DNA of 64,000 bases from contig JAGQQG010000001.1 in NCBI GenBank assembly GCA_020426325.1, positions 62,001-126,000 of the forward strand. Reading direction: 5' to 3'. This DNA comes from Planctomycetaceae bacterium. GTDB lineage: Bacteria; Planctomycetota; Planctomycetia; Planctomycetales; Planctomycetaceae. Under the pieces are notes generated by a model. That model was not told the origin of the DNA. It did no database searches and saw nothing but the letters and a program-made list of their open reading frames with translations. Within the stretch, counting starts at the first letter, position 1. Every line of letters begins with the position of its first letter. A program made the translations under genes and the position numbers. Of this stretch, positions 9,226 to 17,831 are shown one piece after another.

Positions 9226-9886
9226 ATCACTACGGAGGTCGCAGAACTATGACGCGACGGCGTGATAAAACACAAATGGCTGCTGACGTCTCAATTGCGC
9301 TGTCATCAAAACTCAGCGACACCGCTAAGTTCATTGTCATGAAGAATGTCATTTGGGAGTGGAGCCTCAACGATCGGAAGAAGCCTGATTGCCAAATCGT
9401 TTCTGCCGGAGTGGATAAGTTGGCTCAGGGATTCGACTTGAAGGATGTCAGGGGCGGATGGACCTTTGAGCATATCGTTCCGATCTGCGTGATTCAGAAT
9501 TTGCTTGCTAAGACAGCAGATGTATCCAAACAGAGAGGAATTCTCGAAAAGTACGCCATCGCGTGTCTAGTTACGAAGGACGAGGACGCATTGCTCCGTG
9601 AACATGGGCTAACGAATTCCATGCCGCGCACATGGAGGAATGGTGATGACGAATTCGCCCGGTACAGACAGGTCGGTATTGAATGGGTTAAAAGAGAGTA
9701 GGAAGTAGCCCGAGTTTGGAACGATTGAACAATACTGCGCAGCGACGCTCGTCGCTGGTTATCAACGGCATAAGCGTCCTGTGTGACTTAAGGATTGAAT
9801 CCCACGCAGTTCTCGGCGTTGCCTCACGGCTCACCAGACTACTAATCTCACACTCCGCGCACCTCCTCCGCGTCTCCGTGGTGAAC
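9226..9886 (+). mobile_element. Possible cassette B: degenerate 9-nt inverted repeats around an unknown gene
   Basis: Just after the rsfS stop, 9226-9247 contains TCACTACGGAGGTCGCAGAA. At 9854-9886, directly before the argS ATG, the reverse complement reads TTCACCACGGAGACGCGGAG. The shared core TCACYACGGAG in inverted orientation, with similar 9-nt texture, suggests a decayed pair of the same type as the one at 13446-13941. Agreement is much weaker than for the other two cassettes. Confidence 0.3.
9249..9701 (+). CDS. Unknown 150-residue protein with HIVP motif
   Basis: I do not recognise the family. The protein is basic at its N-terminus (MTRRRDKTQ), mostly helical by composition, and has a central WTFEHIVPICVIQNLL segment that resembles the first strand of some HNH-type nucleases. 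However, no following Asn/His pair or zinc-binding cysteines can be seen, so nuclease function is not supported. The start is ATG 9249; the preceding cggagg (9233-9238) may act as ribosome binding site although it lies about 10 nt away. It stands alone between rsfS and argS and seems an insertion between housekeeping genes. Confidence 0.6.
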   Translation: MTRRRDKTQMAADVSIALSSKLSDTAKFIVMKNVIWEWSLNDRKKPDCQIVSAGVDKLAQGFDLKDVRGGWTFEHIVPICVIQNLLAKTADVSKQRGILEKYAIACLVTKDEDALLREHGLTNSMPRTWRNGDDEFARYRQVGIEWVKRE

Positions 9887-9893
9887 AACACCC

Positions 9894-11856
9894 ATGAACA
9901 TCCTCCAAACACTCCGCGATCGTTTTGCTCTCGCGCTGGCTGACTTTACGGACGATCCGCAGACGTTTGCGGCGATGGTGCGGCCGGCTCAGGGGGCCAA
10001 GTTTGGTGACTATCAGGCCAACTGTGCGATGCCGCTGGCGAAGGTGCATGGCACCAATCCGCGCGAGTTGGCAGCCAGCATCGTCAGCAAGCTCGACCTC
10101 AGCGATTTGTGTGATCCTCCGGAAGTGGCAGGGCCGGGGTTTATCAACCTCAAACTGCAGGACGAATGGTTGCGAGCACAGACTCAGTCGCTGGTTGATG
10201 ACCTGCGGTTGGGTGTGCCTGCGACGGAGCATCCTCGCAGCATCATCGTCGACTTCTCGTCTCCCAATGTCGCCAAGCCGATGCACGTCGGGCACCTGCG
10301 GAGTACGGTTATCGGTGACGCCCTTTCGCGCATTCTGCGGTTCCTCGGCCATCAGGTCACGACCGACAACCACATCGGCGACTGGGAACTGGGGCACCCA
10401 GTTCGGGATGATCATCTACGGGTACAAGAACTTTCTCGACGATCAGGCCTACAAAGAACAACCCGTTGCTGAACTCGCACGGCTGTATCGGCTTGTCAAC
10501 ACGTTAAGCGACTACCACGACGCGGTCGCCAAGTTGCCGCAGGTTGAGCAGCGGTTGCAGACTGCACATGCCGCTCTGGCAGAGGCTGAGGCGATCGAGA
10601 GTCTGGATAACGCGACGAAAAAGCGATTGAAAGGGCTCCGGTCAGATGTCGAGTCAGCTCAGGAGACGCTTAAGTCGACTCAAGCCAGGATCGCTATGGT
10701 TGAGGATGACGCGGCATTGAAGGCATTGGCCGACGCTCATTCCAACATCGCACGAGGAGCCCGTGACGAGACGGCCAAGCTGCACTCAGGAGACGAAGGG
10801 AACCGTCGATTGTGGGAACAGTTTATGCCCCAATGCCTGAATGCCCTTGATGCTGTCTACGATCGACTGGGCATTCACTTCGATCTCACGCTCGGCGAGA
10901 GTCACTATCAACCCATGCTGGCCGATGTTGTCGAGCAGTTGGGGAAAAAAAACCTCGCCACCGAGAGTGACGGGGCGATGTGCGTGTTCATCGAAGGGAA
11001 CGACGCCCCCTTCATCGTGCAGAAGGCGGACGGGGCCTTCAACTATGCCACGACCGATCTTGCCACCATTCGGCATCGAGTCGAGGAACTGGCAGCCGAC
11101 ACGATGCTGTACGTCGTCGATTCGCGGCAGGGGGAACACTTCAAGTTGCTCTTCGCGACTGCTGAGAAGTGGGGCTACACCCCCGAGATGCAGCACGTGA
11201 AGTTCGGCACCGTGATGGGCAAGGATCGCAAGCCGTACAAGACGCGATCCGGTGACACGGTCGGCTTGGAGAGTCTGCTCGATGAGGCGGTCGCGAAGGC
11301 GTATGAGATCGCAGCTGCCAACGACGATGCGAAGCCGGACGGACCGGAACTCGATGAATCGACGCGACGCGAAATTGCAGAAATCATGGGGCTGGGAGGC
11401 ATCAAGTATGCCGACCTGCACATCAACCGCGAGAGTGACTACGTGTTCGACTGGGACACGATGCTGAACATGAAGGGAGACACGGCGACCTACATGCAGT
11501 ATGCCTACGCCCGGACGCGTGGCATCCTGCGAAGAGGGGGTGTCGAGCCTGAGTCGCTGCGAAACGGGCAGGTGAGTCTGCAACTCTCGCACGAGGCTGA
11601 GCGACTACTGGCACTCAAACTGTGTCAGTTTCCGGAAGCAGTTGCTGCGGCTGCTGAAGAACTCAAGCCGAACCTGCTCACGCAGTACCTGTTCGAGACC
11701 GCGGGCGAGTTCAGCACGTTCTACGAGCATTGCCCCGTGCTCAAGGAAGAAGACGAATCACTCCGCCTCAGCCGCTGTCTGCTGGTCGATCTCACGGGAC
11801 GTGTGATTCAACAGGGACTGGAACTGCTCGGCATCCAGACCTGCGAGCAGATGTGA
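9894..11856 (+). CDS. argS: Arginyl-tRNA synthetase, reading frame broken by 7 nt
   Basis: Class I ArgRS. The first part (9894 to about 10392) has the N-terminal Add1-like domain and the HIGH-type motif in FSSPNVAKPMHVGHLRSTVI. The second part, in the +1 frame, continues with GTQFGMIIYGYKNFL, then KFGTVMGKDRKPYKTRSGDT and a C-terminal anticodon-binding domain ending in LELLGIQTCEQM. The normal HIGDWGTQFG is interrupted by seven extra bases, GAACTGG at 10386-10392, beside GACTGG at 10380-10385. Removing them gives a continuous 651-residue enzyme. A predicted coiled coil of about 90 residues (after RLYRLVNTL) makes it longer than most ArgRS. Being essential, the gene is probably functional in the cell; the break may be a sequence error, a recent mutation with a second copy elsewhere, or bypassed by frameshifting. 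Confidence 0.85.
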
Positions 11857-11868
11857 CGATTGGCTGGC

Positions 11869-12363
11869 TCAGCCGAATGCCAGTCCGATGGCAATAATCC
11901 CCAGGACTCCACCGCATTCGATGGCTGCGAACAGGCATCCGAGGATGGGGAACAGCTTCTGCCGATCCGATTGAAACATACCGATCAGCCCGAGCAGGCC
12001 GCCGATCGCAGAGACCAGCACACAAAGGATCATGCCGCAGACAGGGACAATCATCCAGAGGTTACCCTCATTCACGTGCCGATTCTGCTCTCCCATGACT
12101 GCCGCTGCAATGAACGCTGCAAAAATGCCCAGCCCCGCGAACACCGTCAGCACGACCGATGCGATCCCCAGTCCGGAATGGGGCGGCTGATGGAAATGAC
12201 CCGGACCGTCGGGCGTGTCATACCCGCGCTGCTGCCATTCGCTCCAATGGTCCTCGGTTGGATGGACGGCTGCCCCCTGCAGTGATTGTTCGTAAGCGTC
12301 CCACGGGTCCGGGCCGTCATCGGTCCAGTGATCTCGCTCGTCCTGCCAGTCATCCACGTTCAT
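11869..12363 (-). CDS. Small membrane protein, DUF4190-like
   Basis: A polar, acidic, Trp-rich N-terminal half of about 65 residues (DDWQDERDHWTDDG and similar) precedes three hydrophobic segments: LGIASVVLTVFAGLGIFAAF, LWMIVPVCGMILCVLVSAIG and LFPILGCLFAAIECGGVLGI. The layout resembles short DUF4190-type membrane proteins, but I cannot assign a family firmly. It lies convergent to argS, 13 nt between ends, and divergent from the SGNH-like gene. Confidence 0.7.
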   Translation of the reverse strand: MNVDDWQDERDHWTDDGPDPWDAYEQSLQGAAVHPTEDHWSEWQQRGYDTPDGPGHFHQPPHSGLGIASVVLTVFAGLGIFAAFIAAAVMGEQNRHVNEGNLWMIVPVCGMILCVLVSAIGGLLGLIGMFQSDRQKLFPILGCLFAAIECGGVLGIIAIGLAFG

Positions 12364-12494
12364 TCACCGAGAATACTGCGATTCCAGACCGAGAGCCAGT
12401 CATGCTGTCTCGGTGAAGTCAGTTGTTGGTATCAGGTTTCGAGAGAGGGTATGCTGACAAGAGTTCCTGCTTTTGCCTTCTCGTGTGAATTCGG

Positions 12495-13448
12495 ATGTCC
12501 ATGATTTCGCCACGCGTACTGATTCTGTTATTGCTGACCGTTTTTGGTCGGCTGTCATTCGCTGCAGAAGCAAATGATCTCGAGTTCCGCGATGGGGACC
12601 GCGTGGTCCTGCTGGGGGGGACGATCATCGAACGTGAGCAACAGTTCGGACACTGGGAGACCCTCCTGACGATTGCCCACGCGGACAAGCACATCACGTT
12701 TCGCAATCTGGGGTGGAGCGGAGATACCGTGTGGGGCGAGTCGCGAGGGATGTTTGAACCGCACCTCGGATATCAGCGACTCATCGAGGAGGTGACAGCA
12801 GCGAATCCGACAGTCGTGCTTGTTGATTATGGGAGTAACGAGGCTTTCGCCGGTGAAGAGCGGTTGGTCGAATTCGTCGCTCAGTACGTCAAATTGCTCG
12901 ATGACCTGGCCGCCGACGGGCGTCGTTTCATTCTGTTGAGTCCGATGCATCTGGAGCCGATTCGCGTGCCTTACGATCCAGATGCTGCCGCTGACTTTGT
13001 TGAGCGGACAAACGCAAACATCGCATTGTACTCAAAGGCCATCGAAACGTTGGCCCTCGATGGCGGTCATGGATTCGTCGATCTGCTTTCGCTGCAATCC
13101 GACTGGGAGCAGCCGCAGAGGAAGTTTGATCTCACATTCAACGGCCTCACGCTGACTGACCAGGGTTACTTGCTGACCGGTCGCTGGCTCGCTTCGTTTT
13201 TTTCTCCGGCAATCAACTTCGACGAGCTTGACGTTGACTCACCCTCCATCACTCAGTTGCGAGAGGCGATCGTCGCCAAGAATGAGTTGTTCTTTCATCG
13301 CTGGCGACCCCAGAACTTCACCTACCTCTACAGCTTCCGCAAGCACGAACAAGGCAACAACGCGGTCGAGATCCCCCAGTTCGACCCCCTCGTTGAACAG
13401 AAAGAACGGGAGATTCATAAGCTCGCCCGTGCGGCTTCGGAGAATTGA
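12495..13448 (+). CDS. Secreted SGNH-hydrolase-like protein lacking the usual GDS serine
   Basis: A signal peptide (ILLLLTVFGRLSFAAEA) is followed by an SGNH-type fold: block I as VVLLGGTII, block II NLGWSGDTV, block III LVDYGSNEAF. In active SGNH enzymes block I is GDS; here it reads GGT, so the nucleophile serine is missing (Thr in its place). From memory this variant is common in planctomycete members found next to PVC-type haem proteins, as here, and may be non-catalytic or use another residue. Its TGA stop codon at 13446 coincides with the outer end of the inverted repeat that begins the next cassette. Confidence 0.8.
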   Translation: MSMISPRVLILLLLTVFGRLSFAAEANDLEFRDGDRVVLLGGTIIEREQQFGHWETLLTIAHADKHITFRNLGWSGDTVWGESRGMFEPHLGYQRLIEEVTAANPTVVLVDYGSNEAFAGEERLVEFVAQYVKLLDDLAADGRRFILLSPMHLEPIRVPYDPDAAADFVERTNANIALYSKAIETLALDGGHGFVDLLSLQSDWEQPQRKFDLTFNGLTLTDQGYLLTGRWLASFFSPAINFDELDVDSPSITQLREAIVAKNELFFHRWRPQNFTYLYSFRKHEQGNNAVEIPQFDPLVEQKEREIHKLARAASEN

Positions 13449-13941
13449 ACCGCAGAGGTCGCGGAGGACGCAGAGGGTTGTGGGATGAACATGAATAGCG
13501 TGAACGACGTCACCGGACAGATTGTCGACGCAGCGATGAAGGTCCATACTGTCCTCGGTCCCGGTCTCCTGGAGTCTGCCTACGAGGCCTGTCTGCTCTT
13601 CGAGTTGCATCGACGTGGGCTCGAAGCAAGATCGCAAGTGGCACTGCCAATCCAATACGAATCAGTCAAACTCGATGTCGGCTACCGACTCGACCTGCTC
13701 GTCGAAGATTTGGTGGTCGTTGAGATCAAAGCGGTCAATGATCTCACTCCTTTGTTTGAAGCCCAACTCCTTTCATACCTCAGACTCAGCGGCAACCAAG
13801 TCGGCCTCCTGATCAACTTTCATTCAGTGCGACTCAAAGACGGAATCAAACGTCTGGTCAATAACTACTCAGAATAACATCCCGAATTCCAATCGATGTC
13901 CATAATTGTTCCTCGGCGTTCTCCGCGACCTCTGCGGTTCA
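13446..13941 (+). mobile_element. Putative cassette C: 31-bp inverted repeats around a GxxExxY gene
   Basis: Positions 13446-13476 and the reverse complement of 13911-13941 agree in 29 of 31 bases. Each arm is built of 9-nt units of the type CCGCAGAGG, TCGCGGAGG, ACGCAGAGG. The left arm begins with the TGA stop of the SGNH gene; the right arm lies within codons 6-15 of the PVC haem gene. The only cargo is the GxxExxY gene. The repeats are read directly; the idea of a transposable or homing cassette is inference. Confidence 0.6.
13485..13877 (+). CDS. GxxExxY protein (PD-(D/E)XK_3 family)
   Basis: The family hallmark GLLESAY (GxxExxY) lies at residues 28-34 in the context VHTVLGPGLLESAYEACL. 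Downstream, GYRLDLLVED and VVVEIKAV give the D...E-x-K arrangement of the PD-(D/E)XK nuclease superfamily (Pfam PDDEXK_3). Length of 130 residues is typical. The biological role is not known; catalytic activity is inferred from fold only. It occurs alone between inverted 9-nt repeats, and its start ATG 13485 follows the left arm by 8 nt. Confidence 0.9.
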   Translation: MNMNSVNDVTGQIVDAAMKVHTVLGPGLLESAYEACLLFELHRRGLEARSQVALPIQYESVKLDVGYRLDLLVEDLVVVEIKAVNDLTPLFEAQLLSYLRLSGNQVGLLINFHSVRLKDGIKRLVNNYSE

Positions 13942-16900
13942 TCCTTCCCATGATCCTGTTCTGCAGTTCGGCCAACGCACAACGGGATCTCAAGGACATT
14001 CCGCCGCCGGACCCGGAACTGGAACGCGAGACGTTCGTGCTTCCGGAGGGGTTTGAGGTCAACCTGTTTGCCGCTGATCCTCAGATTGCGAAGCCCATTC
14101 AGATGAACTTTGATCCGCAAGGGCGGTTGTGGGTCGTCAGCAGTCACACCTATCCGCAGATTCTCCCGGGCGACGAGGCGAATGATCGTGTCCTCATTCT
14201 CGAAGACACGGACGGCGATGGAGTCAGCGACGGCACGACCGTGTTTGCGGACGGCCTGCTGATCCCGACCGGGATCGAACTTGGCGATGGTGGTGCGTAT
14301 GTTGCAGCGAGCACCGAGATGCTGCATCTCAAGGACACCAACGGCGACGGCAGGGCCGACACACGCAGGATCGTGCTCAGCGGCTTCGGTACCGAGGATA
14401 CTCATCACATCCTGCATACGTTTCGCTGGGGGCCGGAACAGCTGCTGTACATGAAGCAGTCGATCTACATCCACTCGCATGTTGAGACGCCGTGGGGAGT
14501 TGAACGGCTGAACGCGGGGGGGACGTGGCGATTCCGGCCTGAGAACTGGAAGCTGAGCGTGTTTGATCGCGGTCTCGTCAATTCCTGGGGACTCGACTTC
14601 GACGACTATGGCACCACTTTCGCCACCGATGGAGCTGGAGGCGAAGGGATCAATTACATCGTGCCCGGTGCTTCCTATCTGACAGCTTACGGTGCCCCGC
14701 GCATCCTGCATGGGCTCAATCCCGGTTCACCCAAGCACTGTGGACTGGAGATCGTTGATGGACGGCACCTGCCTGACGACTGGCAGGGGAGCATGCTCAC
14801 CAATGACTTTCGCGGACATCGTGTCTGCCGGTTCGTGGTGACAGAGGATGGTTCAGGGTATTACTCACAGGAGCAACAGGAGGTCATCAAGTCGGATCAC
14901 GTCGCCTTTCGTCCGATCGACATCAAGATGGGACCCGACGGAGCCATCTACATTGCGGACTGGTACAACCCCATCATTCAGCACGGCGAAGTGGATTTTC
15001 GTGATCCGCGACGTGATCACACGCACGGCCGCATCTGGCGGGTGACGTACAAATGGAATCCCCTCGTCGAGCGTCCGCAACTGGTGGACATGTCGAACGA
15101 CGAACTCGTCGCACAACTGGCCGCACCGGAACGCTGGACCCGGCGACAGGCCAAGCGTCTGCTCAAAGAGCGGGGCACAGATGTGTTGCCTGCAGTCAAG
15201 AGGTGGGCTCGCAACCTCGACAACTCAGCTCCCGGCTATCATCAACGGCGACTGGAGGCACTGTGGGTGTATCAGTCACTGGATGTCGTCGAGCCGGAAC
15301 TGTTGGAATCCCTGCTGACGTGTGTCGATCACAACGCCCGGGCTGCGGCCAGTCGTGTGGTTGGCGACTGGCACAAGCGTCTGGATGCGCCACTCGACCT
15401 GCTGGCGCCACGTGCAACTGATGAGCATCCGCGGGTCCGGCTCGAAGCGGTGCGTGCTTTGGCGACGATTCCGGACCCACACGCGATCGAGATTGCCATG
15501 ACGGCCCTTGACCCGGACGTGCCGCCTCTGTCAGCCTTCATGACGGCCGAGGAGCGTCAGCTCAACAAGCCGGGCGAGCTGCCTGTCCAAGTCGATCAGT
15601 GGCTCGACTATGCCCTGTGGTTGACCTGCCGCGACCTCGAACCGGTCTGGGAACCGGCTCTCCTGGCGGGTGAGATCGACTTTGGCAGCAACGTGCGACA
15701 TCTCACTTACGTGTTGAAGTCCGCAGGGTCTGCCAAGACGGTGCCTGTGCTGACCCGACTGCTCAGCGAAGGTCGCGTGCCTGACGATCAGCGTCAGGAT
15801 GTCCTCGACGTCGTGACCGAGTACGGCGGACCGCAAGAGTTCCGGGAGTTGTTGGAGCTGACCTCGTCAGCAGATTCTGTTGAGGTGACGGCCAGCATCC
15901 TGGAGAGTCTGCTGCGAGCCCATCGTCGACGAAAGGTTGTGCCCGAGGGAGATCACCAGTCGCTGGATCGGCTTCTGACGACAGAGAATGCACGCCTGCG
16001 GAGTTTGGCCATGCAATGCGTGGGGGCCTGGCATGTCGAGCGTCTCTGGCCGCAAGTGAAAGGGGTCGCTGAACAAGTAGACTCAACGCCTCAAGAACGT
16101 AACGGGGCATTGCAGGGTGCTGCCTCGTACGGTGGTGAAGAGGCAATCAATCTGCTGCGAAGTCTGGCAAAACAGGACGATGAATCAGCTCTGCAACTGC
16201 AGGCGATTCGTTTGCTCCTGCCGATTGATGTGACGACGGCCGCTCAACAGACGGTTACTGTCATGCAGCAGGCGAAGGATGCGGAGCGGTTGGTTTCGCT
16301 GATTGAGGATGTGTTGAGGCAGAAGCCGGCCATCGAGCAGTTGACTGGAGTTTTGAACGGACAAACGATTCCGGCGGATGTTGCAGTCGTTGCCCTGCGG
16401 GCCTTGCGTTCGTCCGGTCAGCAGTTGCCCGAGTTCTCAGCCGCGCTTCAGCAGGCGGGAGGAGTTACCACCGGCCCGAAGCAGCTCTCGCCCGAAGAGA
16501 TGGAAGCGATGATTGATGACGTGCTTTCTCACGGAGACCCCGCTGCCGGAGAACACGTGTTTCGGCGGCAAGATCTGAACTGCATCAAGTGTCACGCCAT
16601 CGGCGGAGCAGGGGGCAAGGTTGGTCCGGATCTTGTCAGCCTGGGGGCGACAGCACAACTCGATTACCTGATCAACGCCCTCCTGGACCCCAACAAGCAG
16701 ATCAAAGAAAACTATCACACGCAGGTCATCGTCACGAACGATGGTCAGACCTACTCAGGCATCCTTGTCCGTGAATCGGATCGCGACGTGCTCTTACGGG
16801 ATGCGGAAGGGCGAGAGATCAGCGTCCCCCTCGATTCGATTGATGAACGGGTTCAGGGAGTATCGCTCATGCCTGCCGGGCTGACGGACAAGCTCACAAG

Positions 16901-17402
16901 ATCTGAACTGGTTGACATGGTGGCATTCCTGAAAGCCTTGGGGCGGCTACCGGAGTACACGGTGAATCAGACCCCCATCGTCCGGCAGTGGGAGATGCTC
17001 CAACCCACCGAGGAGGCGGCATTTCGTCTGCGTCGTGTGGGAGACCATCTGGCAGCTGAAGGGGATCCGGCCTTCCAGTGGTCACCAGACTACGGACGAG
17101 TGGACGGTACGTTGCCGCTCGATCAGTTGCCGGTGATGAATGTGGGGGGCCGCCAGATGAGCTTTGTCCGGTTCCGTGTGACGGTCGATCAGCCACAGTT
17201 GGCGACAACACTGTCCTTCAATCAAACCCGTGGCCTGACGGGTTGGTTGAACGGCAAGCCGGTCGCATTGGCCGAGGTGGTTCCTGTTGAGCTGGAATCG
17301 GGGGAGAACTGGTTGACGCTGGCCGTCTCAGCAGTTGCCCGCGCAAACGACCTGAAGATCACGCTCGACACGACCACTCCAGAGGTTCGTCTGGCTCCGT
17401 GA
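13896..17402 (+). CDS. PVC-type haem-binding dehydrogenase with HEAT repeats and c-type cytochrome centre
   Basis: The domain order is: signal peptide; N-terminal membrane-bound-dehydrogenase (beta-propeller) domain beginning at LPEGFEVNLFAADPQIAKP; helical HEAT-like region (about residues 400-850); cytochrome c centre CIKCH near residue 895 followed by GGKVGPDLVSLG; and a C-terminal beta domain. This architecture is abundant in planctomycetes and is thought to act in periplasmic or cell-surface sugar oxidation; the substrate is unknown. It pairs with the upstream SGNH-like gene. With start ATG 13896 the positively charged part of the signal peptide (IVPRRSPRPLR) is encoded by the repeat arm of cassette C; starting instead at ATG 13950 would leave the signal peptide too short. 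Confidence 0.9.
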   Translation: MSIIVPRRSPRPLRFILPMILFCSSANAQRDLKDIPPPDPELERETFVLPEGFEVNLFAADPQIAKPIQMNFDPQGRLWVVSSHTYPQILPGDEANDRVLILEDTDGDGVSDGTTVFADGLLIPTGIELGDGGAYVAASTEMLHLKDTNGDGRADTRRIVLSGFGTEDTHHILHTFRWGPEQLLYMKQSIYIHSHVETPWGVERLNAGGTWRFRPENWKLSVFDRGLVNSWGLDFDDYGTTFATDGAGGEGINYIVPGASYLTAYGAPRILHGLNPGSPKHCGLEIVDGRHLPDDWQGSMLTNDFRGHRVCRFVVTEDGSGYYSQEQQEVIKSDHVAFRPIDIKMGPDGAIYIADWYNPIIQHGEVDFRDPRRDHTHGRIWRVTYKWNPLVERPQLVDMSNDELVAQLAAPERWTRRQAKRLLKERGTDVLPAVKRWARNLDNSAPGYHQRRLEALWVYQSLDVVEPELLESLLTCVDHNARAAASRVVGDWHKRLDAPLDLLAPRATDEHPRVRLEAVRALATIPDPHAIEIAMTALDPDVPPLSAFMTAEERQLNKPGELPVQVDQWLDYALWLTCRDLEPVWEPALLAGEIDFGSNVRHLTYVLKSAGSAKTVPVLTRLLSEGRVPDDQRQDVLDVVTEYGGPQEFRELLELTSSADSVEVTASILESLLRAHRRRKVVPEGDHQSLDRLLTTENARLRSLAMQCVGAWHVERLWPQVKGVAEQVDSTPQERNGALQGAASYGGEEAINLLRSLAKQDDESALQLQAIRLLLPIDVTTAAQQTVTVMQQAKDAERLVSLIEDVLRQKPAIEQLTGVLNGQTIPADVAVVALRALRSSGQQLPEFSAALQQAGGVTTGPKQLSPEEMEAMIDDVLSHGDPAAGEHVFRRQDLNCIKCHAIGGAGGKVGPDLVSLGATAQLDYLINALLDPNKQIKENYHTQVIVTNDGQTYSGILVRESDRDVLLRDAEGREISVPLDSIDERVQGVSLMPAGLTDKLTRSELVDMVAFLKALGRLPEYTVNQTPIVRQWEMLQPTEEAAFRLRRVGDHLAAEGDPAFQWSPDYGRVDGTLPLDQLPVMNVGGRQMSFVRFRVTVDQPQLATTLSFNQTRGLTGWLNGKPVALAEVVPVELESGENWLTLAVSAVARANDLKITLDTTTPEVRLAP

Positions 17403-17437
17403 TTTTCCCGCTTCTTCCGGCAGGTGGCTGCATTTGC

Positions 17438-17466
17438 TTGGAGAATGTCCACGCAATTGCTATCCT
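17438..17466 (+). promoter_or_regulatory. Possible promoter of tRNA-Phe
   Basis: TTGGAG (17438-17443), 17-nt spacer, TATCCT (17461-17466). Each box matches the sigma-70 consensus at four of six positions. Position about 40 nt before the tRNA fits, but evidence is weak. Confidence 0.35.
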
Positions 17467-17508
17467 CATGGGCCGCGCAAGGTCGAATCAAGGCCTTGCT
17501 CAGCAGGA

Positions 17509-17581
17509 GGACGGGTAGCTCAGTTGGTAGAGCACTGGACTGAAAATCCAGGCGTCGGGGGTTCGACTCCCCCCCCGTCCA
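17509..17581 (+). tRNA. tRNA-Phe (GAA)
   Basis: A 73-nt cloverleaf: acceptor strands GGACGGG (17509-17515) and CCCGTCC pair perfectly; the D-arm contains GCTCAGTTGGTAGAGC; anticodon stem CTGGA/TCCAG has loop CTGAAAA with anticodon GAA at 17542-17544; and the T-arm is GGGGG TTCGACT CCCCC. The discriminator is A at 17581 and CCA is not encoded. A terminator follows directly. Confidence 0.97.
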
Positions 17582-17588
17582 CTTCAGA

Positions 17589-17623
17589 ACGTTCCAACTC
17601 AGCTTGAGTCGGAGCGTTTTTTT
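17589..17623 (+). terminator. Rho-independent terminator of tRNA-Phe
   Basis: A 13-bp stem (17589-17601 with 17605-17617; one G-U pair and one mismatch) with a 3-nt loop is followed by a run of seven T at 17617-17623. Confidence 0.85.
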
Positions 17624-17831
17624 ATGCAGATGACCGTCACCTGGAAAGACCTCCCGAGAGTCCGGAATCGGGGGTAAATATGATCAAAAGCTCGACTGTT
17701 GCTGGTTGAAGTGGTAGAGTAGGGATCGTCCTTCCTCGGATGACGTTGAAGGGCTCCCACCCAAGAATTCCCGCCCGTTCGCGATCAGGGTGCCTGCCTT
17801 CGATTGTGTCAGCGATAAATACGGAACCGAC

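Noticed and set aside
12361-12419. Inverted TTCACCGAGA/TCTCGGTGAA before the small membrane protein gene
   Set aside because: Short (10-11 bp) with a 40-nt loop, no tandem-unit structure; could be a chance or operator-like pair but nothing else supports it.
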